Origin: Nonomuraea jabiensis
Lineage (GTDB): Bacteria; Actinomycetota; Actinomycetes; Streptosporangiales; Streptosporangiaceae
Assembly: GCF_014204795.1 (NCBI RefSeq)
Contig: NZ_JACHMB010000001.1
Span: 1,426,001-1,490,000, forward strand
DNA length: 64,000 nucleotides
Direction of reading: 5' to 3'
In this document: one piece after another, positions 52,976 through 61,580 of the stretch
Numbering within the stretch: the stretch's first letter is position 1
Layout: every line of letters starts with the position of its first letter
Notes under the pieces: model-generated
Databases searched by the model: none
What the model was told of the DNA's origin: nothing
The model's input: only the letters and a program-made list of their open reading frames with translations
Position numbers and translations under genes: made by a program

Positions 52976-52999
52976 TCTCATATTGTGAGAACCGTCACA
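52976..52999 (+). promoter_or_regulatory. Inverted repeat overlapped by a perfect CRP-type site
   Basis: TCTCATATTGTGAGA (52976-52990) is an inverted repeat with 5-bp arms. TGTGAGAACCGTCACA (52984-52999) fits TGTGA-N6-TCACA exactly and shares seven bases with it. Two regulators could compete here. The site lies between pdtaS and the dasR-like gene and may serve either direction. Confidence 0.55.
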
Positions 53000-53039
53000 C
53001 CAGGAGAGCTGCTCGAACCGCAGACGGGACGAGTCGGAG

Positions 53040-53297
53040 GTGATCGGCACGGGCAGGTGGCTGCACCCCGGCACGGATCAAGAACCGGCCTCGGTTGCGA
53101 TCGCGCGCGCCGCTGTGGATATCCTTCACAATCAGCCTGAGCTGCCCGGATCCGTGCGAGCCGGCTACCGTGCCCGCCCGGTGCCGGTCGGCCGCCACAG
53201 CCCGCGGTTGACCGCTCGGGCTGATGTGAGTTCCGATGATCTCGCGGTGATCAGACACGCCTTCACCGCTGTGGCAGAAGTGAAGGTGAGAGCGTGA
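53040..53297 (+). CDS. Possible small protein upstream of the dasR-like gene
   Basis: 85 residues from GTG 53040, with cggag a few bases upstream. It ends with a 4-bp GTGA overlap on the dasR-like start, the arrangement seen in real operons of this window. The sequence ([40 protein letters not shown]) is not repetitive, but I recognise no family. It may be a genuine leader gene or part of a long untranslated region. Confidence 0.35.
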   Translation: MIGTGRWLHPGTDQEPASVAIARAAVDILHNQPELPGSVRAGYRARPVPVGRHSPRLTARADVSSDDLAVIRHAFTAVAEVKVRA

Positions 53298-54013
53298 CAG
53301 ACGACAGCCCCCGCGTACCGAAGTACTACGACGTCAAACGCAGCCTGCTCGAGCTCACCAAGACCCTGCCCGCGGGCACCGCGCTGCCGCCGGAGCGCAC
53401 GCTCGCCGTACGGTTCGAGACCTCCCGCACCACGGTCAGGCAGGCGCTGACGGAGCTCGTGGTGGAGGGCCGGCTGCTGCGCATCCAGGGCAAGGGCACC
53501 TTCGTGGCCCAGCCGAAGGTGGCGCAGGTGCTGCAGCTCACCTCGTACATCGGCGACCTGCGCACGGCGGGGCTGGAGCCGGACACCAAAATACTCGAGA
53601 TCGGCTACATCACCGCCGACGAGTCCCTGGCCAGACGCCTGGCCATCAACCCGGGCGGCCGCGTGCTGCGCATCCACCGCCTCCGGCTGGCCAACGGCGA
53701 GCCGGTCTCCATCGACACCACCCACCTGTCCGCCCGCCGCTTCCCCCGGCTGCGGCGCGAGCTCGAGGTGCACGCGTCCCTGTACGAAACGCTGCACAAC
53801 GCCTACAACGTCCGGCTCACGGACGCCGAGGAGATCATCGAGACGGTCCTGGCCACCCCGTACGACGCCAAGGCCCTCGGCGTCGACGTCGGCCTCCCCA
53901 TGCTCCTCCTCACCCGCCACGCCTTCGACGCCGACGGCAACCCCGTCGAGTGGGCCCAATCCCTCTACCGCGGCGACCGGTACAAGTTCGTCACCCGCCT
54001 GCGGCGCCCCTGA
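53294..54013 (+). CDS. dasR: GntR/HutC-family regulator, DasR-like
   Basis: 239 residues. Winged helix [20 protein letters not shown] and [18 protein letters not shown] (about 30-75); UTRA effector domain with [40 protein letters not shown] and [20 protein letters not shown]. The whole length follows Streptomyces DasR, the N-acetylglucosamine/chitin master regulator that is released from its sites by glucosamine-6-phosphate. No sugar genes are adjacent, in keeping with DasR acting genome-wide. A perfect CRP-type site lies about 300 bp upstream. Confidence 0.85.
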   Translation: MTDDSPRVPKYYDVKRSLLELTKTLPAGTALPPERTLAVRFETSRTTVRQALTELVVEGRLLRIQGKGTFVAQPKVAQVLQLTSYIGDLRTAGLEPDTKILEIGYITADESLARRLAINPGGRVLRIHRLRLANGEPVSIDTTHLSARRFPRLRRELEVHASLYETLHNAYNVRLTDAEEIIETVLATPYDAKALGVDVGLPMLLLTRHAFDADGNPVEWAQSLYRGDRYKFVTRLRRP

Positions 54014-54052
54014 CCCAGCCGGTCCGGCCCGCACCACATCTAGGCTGGTCAT

Positions 54053-54763
54053 GTGAGTGTTCTCGTGGTCACAGGCACCGACGTCAGGGTCGGCAAGACC
54101 GTCGTGACGGCGGCGCTCGCGGCGTTGGCCAGGCGGCGGGGCGCCTCCGTGGCCGTGGTGAAGGTCGCGCAGACCGGGGTCGCGCCCGGAGAAGCCGGGG
54201 ACGTGGATCAGGTGATCCGGATGTCCGGGGCCGGCACGACCTTCGAGGTGCGGCGGTTCGCCGAGCCGTTGCCGCCCGCCGCCGCCGCCCGCGTCGCCGG
54301 CGTGCCGCCCGTGTCGCTGGCCGAGGTGGCGCAGCTCGTACGGGAGCTTGCCGAGAGCAACCGGATGGTGGTCGTGGAGGGCACCGGAGGGTTGCTGGAG
54401 CGGTTCGACGAGGACGGCGGGACCGTCGGCGACCTCGCCCGGGCCCTTAGCGCGCAGGTGCTCGTCGTGGTCCGCCCCGGCCGGGGGGCGGTGAACCACA
54501 CCGCGCTCACCCTGGAGGCGATGGCCAATCGGGGGCTGGAGCCGACGGGGATCGTCATCGGGCGCTGGCCCGGTGAGCCCGGGATCGTCGAGCGGAGTTG
54601 CGTGTGCGACCTGGAGATGCTGGCCGCGCGGCCGCTGGCCGGGGTGCTGCCCGAAGGGGCCGGGGGGATGGGCGGGGAGGAGTTCGCCGAGGTGGCGCGG
54701 AGAGGGCTGGGCGTGATGCTGGGGGGCTCGTTCGATCCCGCCGGATTCAAGGCGACGCTCTGA
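54053..54763 (+). CDS. bioD: Dethiobiotin synthetase
   Basis: 236 residues from GTG 54053. P-loop VTGTDVRVGKTVVTAALA near residue 7, the substrate Lys in VAVVKVAQTG, VVVEGTGGLLERFDEDGG and VLVVVRPGRGAVNHTALT. It closes the ureido ring of biotin with ATP and CO2. No bioA, bioB or bioF is in the window, so it is a detached gene. A biotin carrier and AccC are encoded about 7 kb to the right, but not in its operon. Confidence 0.9.
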   Translation: MSVLVVTGTDVRVGKTVVTAALAALARRRGASVAVVKVAQTGVAPGEAGDVDQVIRMSGAGTTFEVRRFAEPLPPAAAARVAGVPPVSLAEVAQLVRELAESNRMVVVEGTGGLLERFDEDGGTVGDLARALSAQVLVVVRPGRGAVNHTALTLEAMANRGLEPTGIVIGRWPGEPGIVERSCVCDLEMLAARPLAGVLPEGAGGMGGEEFAEVARRGLGVMLGGSFDPAGFKATL

Positions 54764-54840
54764 GGGTGGGGAAAACCCCACCATTCATCAGCACACCAGG
54801 GCTATTTCGCGTCTCACCCGCTGCTCAATACCGTTGAGCC

Positions 54841-56004
54841 ATGAAAGTCCCCCGTCCGTGGTCGGCGCGGGCGTGGCTCGACACGGCCCACGTGATGATC
54901 GGTCTCCCGGTCGCCGTGCTGCTCGGCGGGCTGACGCTCGTCCTGCTCGTGTGGCCGCGCCTGCTGATGCGGAGCGTGCCGCTGTTCACGGGCGTGCAGC
55001 GCTCCAGGTTCGAGGCGTTCCTGGGTGCGCGCATCCCGCCCGTACGCTCCCCGAGCAGCTGGCGCAGCCCGGCCACGTGGCGGCAGATCGGCTACCACCT
55101 GCTGTCGCCGTTCGTGGGATTCGTGGCCGCGGTGCTGGTGGGGCTGGCGTGGGGAGGGGCGATCGTAGGGCTGATGTCGTTCCTGCCGCAGAAGTTGCAG
55201 TCGCCGCCGATGGAGTTCGAGACGTTCGACCTCAGGGACGGCAGGGTCGTGGCGATCTACATAGCGATCGGGCTCATGCTCCTGCTGCTCGCGCCGGTCC
55301 TGGCGCGCGGCATGGCGGCGCTGGACCTGTCGGTGGCGCATACGCTGCTCGGGCCCAGCCGTTCGGAGCTGGGCCAGCGGATCGAGACGCTGACGGAGAG
55401 CCGGGCCGGAGTGATCGACGCGGCCGACGCCGAGCGCCGCAGGATCGAGCGCGACCTGCACGACGGCGCCCAGCAGCGGCTCGTCTCCCTCGCCATGAAC
55501 CTCGGCCTGGCCAGGGCCACCCTGACCGACCTGCCCGAGCCGGCCCGCGAGGCCATCGAGCAGGCGCACGAGGAGGCCAAGCAGGCGCTCAAGGAGCTGC
55601 GCGACTTCGTACGGGGCCTGCATCCGGCCGTGCTGAACGACCAGGGCCTGGACGCGGCGCTGTCCGGCGTGGCCGCCCGCGCGCCGTTCCCCGTGAAACT
55701 CCACGTCGACATCGAGCGGCGTGCCACTCCGACCATCGAGGCGGTGGCGTTCTTCATCGTGTCCGAAGCACTGACCAACATCGCCAAGCACGCGGCGGCC
55801 ACCAAGGCCGAGGTGAGCGTGCGGCGCGAGCGCGAGCGCCTGCACGTGCTCGTGTACGACGACGGCTGCGGCGGAGCCCGGCTGGACGGCGGCACGGGGC
55901 TGCGCGGCCTGGCCCAGCGGATCGACTCGGTGGACGGGTCGCTCCGGCTGTCCAGCCCGCTGGGCGGCCCTACGACGATCGAGGTGGAGCTGCCGTGCGA
56001 GTAG
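54841..56004 (+). CDS. Membrane sensor histidine kinase (HisKA_3, NarX/DesK type)
   Basis: 387 residues. Helices around 17-45, 88-112 and 138-158 form a sensor-domain membrane unit; the loop between the last two faces outside. Dimerisation block RRRIERDLHDGAQQRLVSLA has the phospho-acceptor His near 207. The ATPase domain shows ALTNIAKHAAATKAEV (N box), VYDDGCGGAR (G1) and GTGLRGLAQRIDSVDGSL. The stop overlaps the response-regulator start by 10 bp. The signal is unknown. Confidence 0.92.
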   Translation: MKVPRPWSARAWLDTAHVMIGLPVAVLLGGLTLVLLVWPRLLMRSVPLFTGVQRSRFEAFLGARIPPVRSPSSWRSPATWRQIGYHLLSPFVGFVAAVLVGLAWGGAIVGLMSFLPQKLQSPPMEFETFDLRDGRVVAIYIAIGLMLLLLAPVLARGMAALDLSVAHTLLGPSRSELGQRIETLTESRAGVIDAADAERRRIERDLHDGAQQRLVSLAMNLGLARATLTDLPEPAREAIEQAHEEAKQALKELRDFVRGLHPAVLNDQGLDAALSGVAARAPFPVKLHVDIERRATPTIEAVAFFIVSEALTNIAKHAAATKAEVSVRRERERLHVLVYDDGCGGARLDGGTGLRGLAQRIDSVDGSLRLSSPLGGPTTIEVELPCE

Positions 56005-56651
56005 TGCTCGCGGAGGATTCCGTACTGCTGCGCGAGGGGCTGATCAGGCTCCTGGACGCCGCCGGCATGGAGGTGGTGGCGGCCGTGGACGAGGCCGAAG
56101 GGCTGCTGCGCGCCGCCGCGGAGCACAAGCCCGAGCTGGTCATCACGGACGTCAGGATGCCGCCCACGCACACCGACGAGGGCCTGCGGGCCGCGCTCGT
56201 GCTGCGCCGCCAGCAGCCGGGCCTGGCCGTCCTGGTGCTCTCGCAGTACGTCGAGGAGCGCTACGCCGCCCAGCTCCTCGCCTCGGCCGCGACGGGCGGG
56301 GTCGGCTACCTGCTCAAGGACCGGGTGGCGGACGTGACGGAGTTCATCGACGCGCTGCGCAGGGTGGCCGCCGGCGGCACCGCGCTCGACCCCGAGGTCG
56401 TGGCCCAGCTCCTGCTGCGCGGCAACAGCGACCCGCTCGAACGGCTCACGCCCAGGGAGCACGAGGTGCTCAAGCTGATGGCCGAGGGCCGTTCCAACGC
56501 CGGCATCGGCCAGTCCCTGGTGCTCAGCGAGGGGGCCGTCGGCAAGCACATCGGCAACATCTTCAGCAAGCTCGACCTGTCTCCGGCCGAGGGCGACCAC
56601 CGGCGCGTGCTCGCCGTCCTGCAGTTCCTCAAGATCAGGAGCTTGCCGTGA
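55995..56651 (+). CDS. NarL/LuxR-type response regulator
   Basis: 218 residues from GTG 55995. Receiver: VRVVLAEDSVLLREGL with the acidic pair, phospho-Asp near 52 in LVITDVRMPP, Ser in VLVLSQY and Lys in GYLLKDRV. LuxR helix-turn-helix: LTPREHEVLKLMAEGRSNAG and LSEGAVGKHIGNIFSKL (about 153-200). It is coupled to the kinase upstream and the DUF4097 gene downstream (GTGA overlap), which may be its target or sensor partner. Confidence 0.93.
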   Translation: MRVVLAEDSVLLREGLIRLLDAAGMEVVAAVDEAEGLLRAAAEHKPELVITDVRMPPTHTDEGLRAALVLRRQQPGLAVLVLSQYVEERYAAQLLASAATGGVGYLLKDRVADVTEFIDALRRVAAGGTALDPEVVAQLLLRGNSDPLERLTPREHEVLKLMAEGRSNAGIGQSLVLSEGAVGKHIGNIFSKLDLSPAEGDHRRVLAVLQFLKIRSLP

Positions 56652-57427
56652 GAGCCGCCTGGCTGGCGGCGGGCGCGCTGGCGACCGCGATCGCGCTGCT
56701 GCTCTCCACCGCGGGACTCTGGCGCGGGTTCGCGCGGGCCAGGATGCCGGAGGAGACCACGCTGAGGTCCATCGCGTTCGAGCACAAGGACGTACGCATC
56801 AAGGCGGGCAAGGGCACCCAGGTCAACCTGACCATCCAGCCGGGCAGGGCGGGCGAGCTGCTCATCGTGAGGGCGCTGCGCTGGTCGAGGGACCGGCCGG
56901 CCGTCACCGAGGACTGGGACGTCCGATCCAGCACCCTGCGGCTCGACGCCGTCTGCCCGGGTGAGGACCAGCCGAACGGTCCCCTCTGCTGGGCCGACTA
57001 CGTGATCTACGTACCCCCGGAGACCGACGTCGAGGCCGGCACGGGCAAGGGCAGGCTCACCGTCAGCGACCTCTTCGGCAAGCTGCGCCTGTCCTCCGTC
57101 GCCGGCGACGTCGAGGTCAACAGCCTCTCCGGCACCCTCTGGGTCAGGAGCGGGACGGGCAACGTCGATGCCAGGGACCTCGACGTCGAGGCGGCCGACG
57201 TGGAGATCGGCTCGGGGGACGTCGACCTGTGGTTCGTCAGCGCCCCCACGACCGTCAACGCGGTGGTGCGGACGGCGGGCGACGTCAACCTGGACCTTCC
57301 GAGGACGGTCTACCAGGTGACGGCGGAGGGGGCCGACACCAAGATCGACGTCAATCAGAGCCTCACGTCACCGCGGAAGATCGTCGTGAGGGCGCCGAAG
57401 GGCAGGGTGTCCGTCTGCTGCGACTGA
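56648..57427 (+). CDS. Membrane-anchored DUF4097-type beta-repeat protein
   Basis: 259 residues. One N-terminal membrane segment (AAWLAAGALATAIALLLSTA) without a lipobox, then an extracytoplasmic beta-strand-rich part with repeats such as GRLTVSDLFGKLRLSSVAGD and GTGNVDARDLDVEAADVEIG. Four cysteines (AVCPGE, LCWADY and a final VCCD) are present. It is encoded in the same transcript as the two-component system and so may modulate the kinase at the membrane. The second DUF4097 protein of the window (21465-22268) has no membrane anchor. Confidence 0.82.
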   Translation: MRAAWLAAGALATAIALLLSTAGLWRGFARARMPEETTLRSIAFEHKDVRIKAGKGTQVNLTIQPGRAGELLIVRALRWSRDRPAVTEDWDVRSSTLRLDAVCPGEDQPNGPLCWADYVIYVPPETDVEAGTGKGRLTVSDLFGKLRLSSVAGDVEVNSLSGTLWVRSGTGNVDARDLDVEAADVEIGSGDVDLWFVSAPTTVNAVVRTAGDVNLDLPRTVYQVTAEGADTKIDVNQSLTSPRKIVVRAPKGRVSVCCD

Positions 57428-57477
57428 AGATCCTTAGGATCTGTTTACTCTGGTGACTGGTTGGTAAGTTCCCCGGC

Positions 57478-59118
57478 ATGGAGTCTGCGAAGCACGCCGG
57501 TGACGCCGCTGTCGCCGTTTCCAAGGCCTACGGCGTCGAGACCATGTTCACGCTCTCGGGAGGGCACGTCTTCCCTCTCTACGACGGCGCCGTACACGAG
57601 GACATGCGCATCCTCGACGTACGCCACGAACAGAGCGCGGTCTTCGCCGCCGAGGCGACGGCCCGGCTGACGAGAAAACCGGGCCTGGCCGTGCTGACCG
57701 CGGGCCCCGGCATCACCAACGGCGTCAGCGGCGTCGCGACCGCCCACTTCAACGGCTCCCCCGTCGTCGTCATGGGCGGCCGGGCGCCCCAGTCGCGCTG
57801 GGGCAGCGGCGCCCTCCAGGAGCTGGACCACCCCCCGCTGCTCAAGCCGATCACCAAGCTGTCGTTCACCGCGACCGACGCCGAGTCCGTCGGCCAGGAC
57901 GTCGAGATGGCCTTCCGCACCGCGGTCGCGCCCCACCGCGGCCCGGTCTTCCTCGACTTCTACATGGACCACCTGTTCTCCCCCTCGCCGGCGCACGAGG
58001 TGCGGACGCAGACGCCGTCGCCGCTCGAGCCCGACCCCGACGACCTGGCCGCCATCGCGCGGCTGCTGGCCGAGGCCGAGCGGCCCGTGCTGGTCTACGG
58101 GTCCGACGTGTGGATGGATCGGGCCGAGGAGGCCGCCCGCGACTTCGCCGAGACGTGGCGGCTGCCGGTCATCCCCAACGGCCAGGGCCGCGGCATCCTG
58201 CCCTCGGGCCACGAGCTGCTGGTCACGCGGGCCCGCAGCCTGGCCTTCAAGCAGGCCGACCTGGTCATCGTGATCGGCACGCCGCTCGACTTCCGCCTGA
58301 ACTTCGGCTGGTTCGGCAACCAGGACGCGCTGGCCCGCGTCGTGCACATCGCCGACGCGCCCTCGCAGCTGGCCACCCACATGCAGCCCGCCGCGTCCGC
58401 CGCGGGCGACCTGTCCGTGGTGCTCTGGAGCCTCGGCACCGCCTGCGGCGACGCCGGGGTCAAGCCCGACGCGTACGCCTCCTGGGTGTCGAAGCTGGCC
58501 GACACGGCCGCCGCGGCCATCGCGGGCGACGCCGAGCTGCTGGCCTCCGACTCCGACCCGATCCACCCCATGCGCGTGTACGGCGAGCTGGGCAAGGTCC
58601 TGGCCGACGACGCCGTGGTGATCGGCGACGGCGGCGACTTCGTCTCCTACGCGGGCAAGTACGTCGAGCCGAAGCAGCCGGGCAACTGGCTCGACCCCGG
58701 CCCGTACGGCTGCCTCGGCACCGGCCTGGGCTACTCCGTCGCCGCCCGCCTGGCCAGGCCGTCCTCGCAGGTGGTGCTGCTGCTGGGCGACGGCGCCGCC
58801 GGGTTCTCCCTCATGGACGTCGACACCCTCGTCCGCCACAGGCTGCCCGTCGTCATGATCTGCGGCAACAACGGCATCTGGGGCCTGGAGAAGCACCCCA
58901 TGCAGCTCCTGTACGGCTACGACGTGGCCGCCGAGCTCCAGCCGCAGTGCCGCTACGACCAGGTCGTGACCGCGCTGGGCGGAGGCGGCGAGCTGGTCAC
59001 CAAGCCGTCGGAGATCGGGCCGGCGCTGCGCCGGGCGTTCGACTCCGGCATCCCGTACATGGTGAACATCGCCACCGACCCGCAGATCGCCTACCCCCGC
59101 AGCACCACGGGGGTGTGA
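57478..59118 (+). CDS. Thiamine-diphosphate enzyme, acetolactate synthase-like (IlvG type)
   Basis: 546 residues. The N-terminal Pyr domain has the activating Glu in LDVRHEQSAVFAAEATARLT (near 53) and TAGPGITNGVSGVATAHFNG; the central domain is PVLVYGSDVWMDRAEE onwards; the C-terminal PP domain has LLLGDGAAGFSLMDVDTLVR (GDG...), then NNGIWG. Mycobacterial IlvG-type homologues lack a regulatory subunit; none is encoded here either. It may act on 2-oxoacids or on oxalyl-/2-hydroxyacyl-CoA; valine synthesis is not implied by the neighbours. Confidence 0.87.
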   Translation: MESAKHAGDAAVAVSKAYGVETMFTLSGGHVFPLYDGAVHEDMRILDVRHEQSAVFAAEATARLTRKPGLAVLTAGPGITNGVSGVATAHFNGSPVVVMGGRAPQSRWGSGALQELDHPPLLKPITKLSFTATDAESVGQDVEMAFRTAVAPHRGPVFLDFYMDHLFSPSPAHEVRTQTPSPLEPDPDDLAAIARLLAEAERPVLVYGSDVWMDRAEEAARDFAETWRLPVIPNGQGRGILPSGHELLVTRARSLAFKQADLVIVIGTPLDFRLNFGWFGNQDALARVVHIADAPSQLATHMQPAASAAGDLSVVLWSLGTACGDAGVKPDAYASWVSKLADTAAAAIAGDAELLASDSDPIHPMRVYGELGKVLADDAVVIGDGGDFVSYAGKYVEPKQPGNWLDPGPYGCLGTGLGYSVAARLARPSSQVVLLLGDGAAGFSLMDVDTLVRHRLPVVMICGNNGIWGLEKHPMQLLYGYDVAAELQPQCRYDQVVTALGGGGELVTKPSEIGPALRRAFDSGIPYMVNIATDPQIAYPRSTTGV

Positions 59119-59121
59119 GAG

Positions 59122-60705
59122 CTACGACTTCGGCGTGGCGCTGGGCGAGGGGCTGCCGGTGCTGTCCTCCGGGCAGACGCCGTCGACGATGACCAGCGTG
59201 ACCGGCTTGGTCACGTCCTGTACCGTCCCCCCGCCCGGCGCGGTCTGGCTGACCTTGCCACAGCGCATGCCGTTGGAGGTGGAGGTCCGGTCGTCGGGGA
59301 TGATCTCCTCGAAGCCCGCCGCCTCGACCATCTCCTGTGCCTTCAGGAACGGGATCCCGATCACCTTGGGCACGCGTGCCCTCTTGACGGTCGGCGTCGG
59401 GGTGCTCGTTGGGGTCTTGGTCGGCGTCTTGGTGACGCTCGGCGTGCTGGAGGGGGTCCTGGTCGGCGTCTTCGTCGGCGGCGTGGGCTCCTCGCTCTCC
59501 GTCGGCCTGGGCCTCGTGGTCGTCGGCTCGGGGTCCGGAGTCGGCTCCTCCGAGTGGGTCTTGGTGGGCTTCTTGGGAGGCTTGGGGCTGCTCTGCGACC
59601 CGTCGGCCACCGGAGAGGTGGTGCTCGTCGGCACGGGCTCGGGGGTCATGCCCGTCAGCGCGATCGCGGTGGCGCCCGCGCCGAGCACCGCCGCGACGGC
59701 GATGCCCGCGATGAGGCCGGTCCTGCGCGGCGCCTTGGCCGCGCGGCGGCCACCCGGGCGCCGGTCGGCCATGGTCGTCGTCTCTTCGGCGGGACGCGCC
59801 TGATGGGCGCCCGTCTGGTACGCCTCCGCCGGCGGCGCCATGGTGGCCCCGGTGTTCAGCATCGGCTGCTCGGGGATCGGGGCGGGCGTCTGCCCGCTCG
59901 CGATGGCCTTGGCCGCCTCGCTCATGGCCCTGGCGGTCGGGAAGCGCCTGGCCGGGTCCTTCGACAGCGCGACCTCGACCAGCGTGCGCACGGCCTGGGG
60001 GATGTCGGCCGGCAGCGGCGGCGGGGCCTCGCGGATGTGCTTGAGCGCGATCGTGACCGCGCTGTCGCCGTCGAACGGCCGCTGCCCCACCAGGCACTCG
60101 TACGCGACCACGCCGAGCGCGTAAATGTCGACCGCGGGCGTGACAGGGGCGCCCTCGGCCTGCTCGGGGGCGCAGTAGGCGGCCGTGCCGAGCACCATGC
60201 CGGCGTCGGTCAGCCGGTTGGCCAGGTCGGAGCGGGCGATGCCGAAGTCGGTCAGCACCAGCGTGCCGTCGCGCTGCACGAGCAGGTTGCCCGGCTTGAC
60301 GTCGCGGTGCACGATCCCCTGATCATGCACGGCTTGGAGCGCCGACGCGGCCTGCGCGATCAGCTCCATGGCCGCCTGCGGCGGGATCCGGCCCAGCCTG
60401 GCCAGCAGCCGGTCGAGCGGCTCGCCGTCGACGAACTTCATCACCAGGTAGACGGTGTCGCCGCTGACGCCGTAGTCGTAGACGTCGACGACGCCGCCGT
60501 GGTTGATCGTGGCCATCGCCCGCGCTTCCCCCTGAAAGCGAGCGACGAACCCGGGGTCCTGCGTACGGCCGGGAAGCAGCACCTTGACGGCGACGGTGCG
60601 GGCAAGGACGATGTCCTCTCCGCGCCACACCTCGCCCATGCCGCCGGCGCCGATGCGGGTATCCAGCCGATACCGCCCCGCCAGCGTCGTTCCTTGGGCC
60701 ACCAT
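59122..60705 (-). CDS. Ser/Thr protein kinase with a single PASTA domain
   Basis: 527 residues. Kinase: IGAGGMGEVWRGED (P-loop), AVKVLL (Lys), IVHRDVKPGNLLV (catalytic loop), LTDFGIAR and GTAAYCAPEQAEG (about 10-270). A juxtamembrane stretch leads to one helix GLIAGIAVAAVLGAGATAIA near 330. The outside part is a Thr/Pro/Lys-rich linker with repeated TPTxTP units (about 355-440), then one PASTA-like domain (VPKVIGIPFLKAQEMVEAAG). PknB has four PASTA repeats; one suggests a different ligand range. Confidence 0.93.
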   Translation of the reverse strand: MVAQGTTLAGRYRLDTRIGAGGMGEVWRGEDIVLARTVAVKVLLPGRTQDPGFVARFQGEARAMATINHGGVVDVYDYGVSGDTVYLVMKFVDGEPLDRLLARLGRIPPQAAMELIAQAASALQAVHDQGIVHRDVKPGNLLVQRDGTLVLTDFGIARSDLANRLTDAGMVLGTAAYCAPEQAEGAPVTPAVDIYALGVVAYECLVGQRPFDGDSAVTIALKHIREAPPPLPADIPQAVRTLVEVALSKDPARRFPTARAMSEAAKAIASGQTPAPIPEQPMLNTGATMAPPAEAYQTGAHQARPAEETTTMADRRPGGRRAAKAPRRTGLIAGIAVAAVLGAGATAIALTGMTPEPVPTSTTSPVADGSQSSPKPPKKPTKTHSEEPTPDPEPTTTRPRPTESEEPTPPTKTPTRTPSSTPSVTKTPTKTPTSTPTPTVKRARVPKVIGIPFLKAQEMVEAAGFEEIIPDDRTSTSNGMRCGKVSQTAPGGGTVQDVTKPVTLVIVDGVCPEDSTGSPSPSATPKS

Positions 60706-60956
60706 GACTCCCCCGTTACCCCCCTACACCTGTAACCTCTTGCACCCCGCGGCTCTCCAACAAAGCGAACTTTCGTCGCGGACAGGTCACACAGTGGTCA
60801 CGGAACTCAGAGAGTGTACGACCCACCTGTCTCACATGCCACTCAAATGTCTTAAGCCGTACACACCCTATCCTGGGGCCTTATGCCCGCACTTGTCCGC
60901 GTTTCTGGGAAGTCAGCTGACCCATTGGACAGGCGTGACCGCCGTAGGCTGACCCC

Positions 60957-61346
60957 ATGACGCTCGCTCCGGGCCTGCGTGCCCAGTTGCTCATCATGGT
61001 CGAGATGTCGGACACCGCGAAGAAGGTCGGCAGCGGGGACGTGCCGGTGCTCGCCACGCCGCGGCTGCTCGCGCTGGCCGAGGCGGCGACCGTACAGGCC
61101 GTGGAGAAGCACCTCGCGCCGGGCGAGACGTCGGTCGGCACCAGGGTCGAGCTCGAACACCTGGCCGCGAGCCCGCTGGGCACGCACGTGCAGGTCGGCG
61201 TCGAGCTCACCGAGGTCGACGGGCGGCGGCTGGTCTTCGCCTTCGAGGCCCACGACAAGCACGCCGTCGTGGGCCGCGGCACCATCGAACGCGTCGTCGT
61301 CGACCGCGCCAAGTTCCTGGCTAGGACACAGCGATCTACTGGATGA
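60957..61346 (+). CDS. Hotdog-fold thioesterase (fluoroacetyl-CoA thioesterase-like)
   Basis: 129 residues. VLATPRLLALAEAATVQAVE is the central helix with the catalytic Glu/Thr environment; SVGTRVELEHLAASPLGTHV and VEGRG-like strand FEAHDKHAVVGRGTIERVVV follow. It matches the small FlK-related group widespread in actinomycetes, which hydrolyse acyl-CoAs. Its 3' end overlaps the biotin-carrier gene by 11 bp tail to tail. Confidence 0.87.
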   Translation: MTLAPGLRAQLLIMVEMSDTAKKVGSGDVPVLATPRLLALAEAATVQAVEKHLAPGETSVGTRVELEHLAASPLGTHVQVGVELTEVDGRRLVFAFEAHDKHAVVGRGTIERVVVDRAKFLARTQRSTG

Positions 61347-61548
61347 CGGCGATCAGGTCGCCTTCCTGGATCACGTCGCCCTCGGACACCTTGAGCTGGG
61401 CCACGACGCCGTTCTCCTCGGCGAGCACCGGGATCTCCATCTTCATGGACTCGAGGATGACCAGCGTGTCGCCGTCGGAGACGGTGTCGCCCTCCTTGAC
61501 GACGACCTTCCAGACGTTCGCGACCATCTCAGCGCGTACCTCAGCCAC
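61336..61548 (-). CDS. Small biotin/lipoyl carrier protein (BCCP)
   Basis: 70 residues: MAEVRAEMVANVWKVVVKEG, then the biotinylation motif LESMKMEIPV with Lys near 40, and VIQEGDLIAVIQ at the end. The complete protein is one biotinyl domain. It follows the accC-type gene (minus strand) by 32 bp, suggesting an acyl-CoA carboxylase module. Mycobacterium has a nearly identical stand-alone carrier close to whiB1 and pdtaS. Confidence 0.94.
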   Translation of the reverse strand: MAEVRAEMVANVWKVVVKEGDTVSDGDTLVILESMKMEIPVLAEENGVVAQLKVSEGDVIQEGDLIAVIQ

Positions 61549-61580
61549 CGGAACTCCCCTCTGTCATCAATGTACTCACC

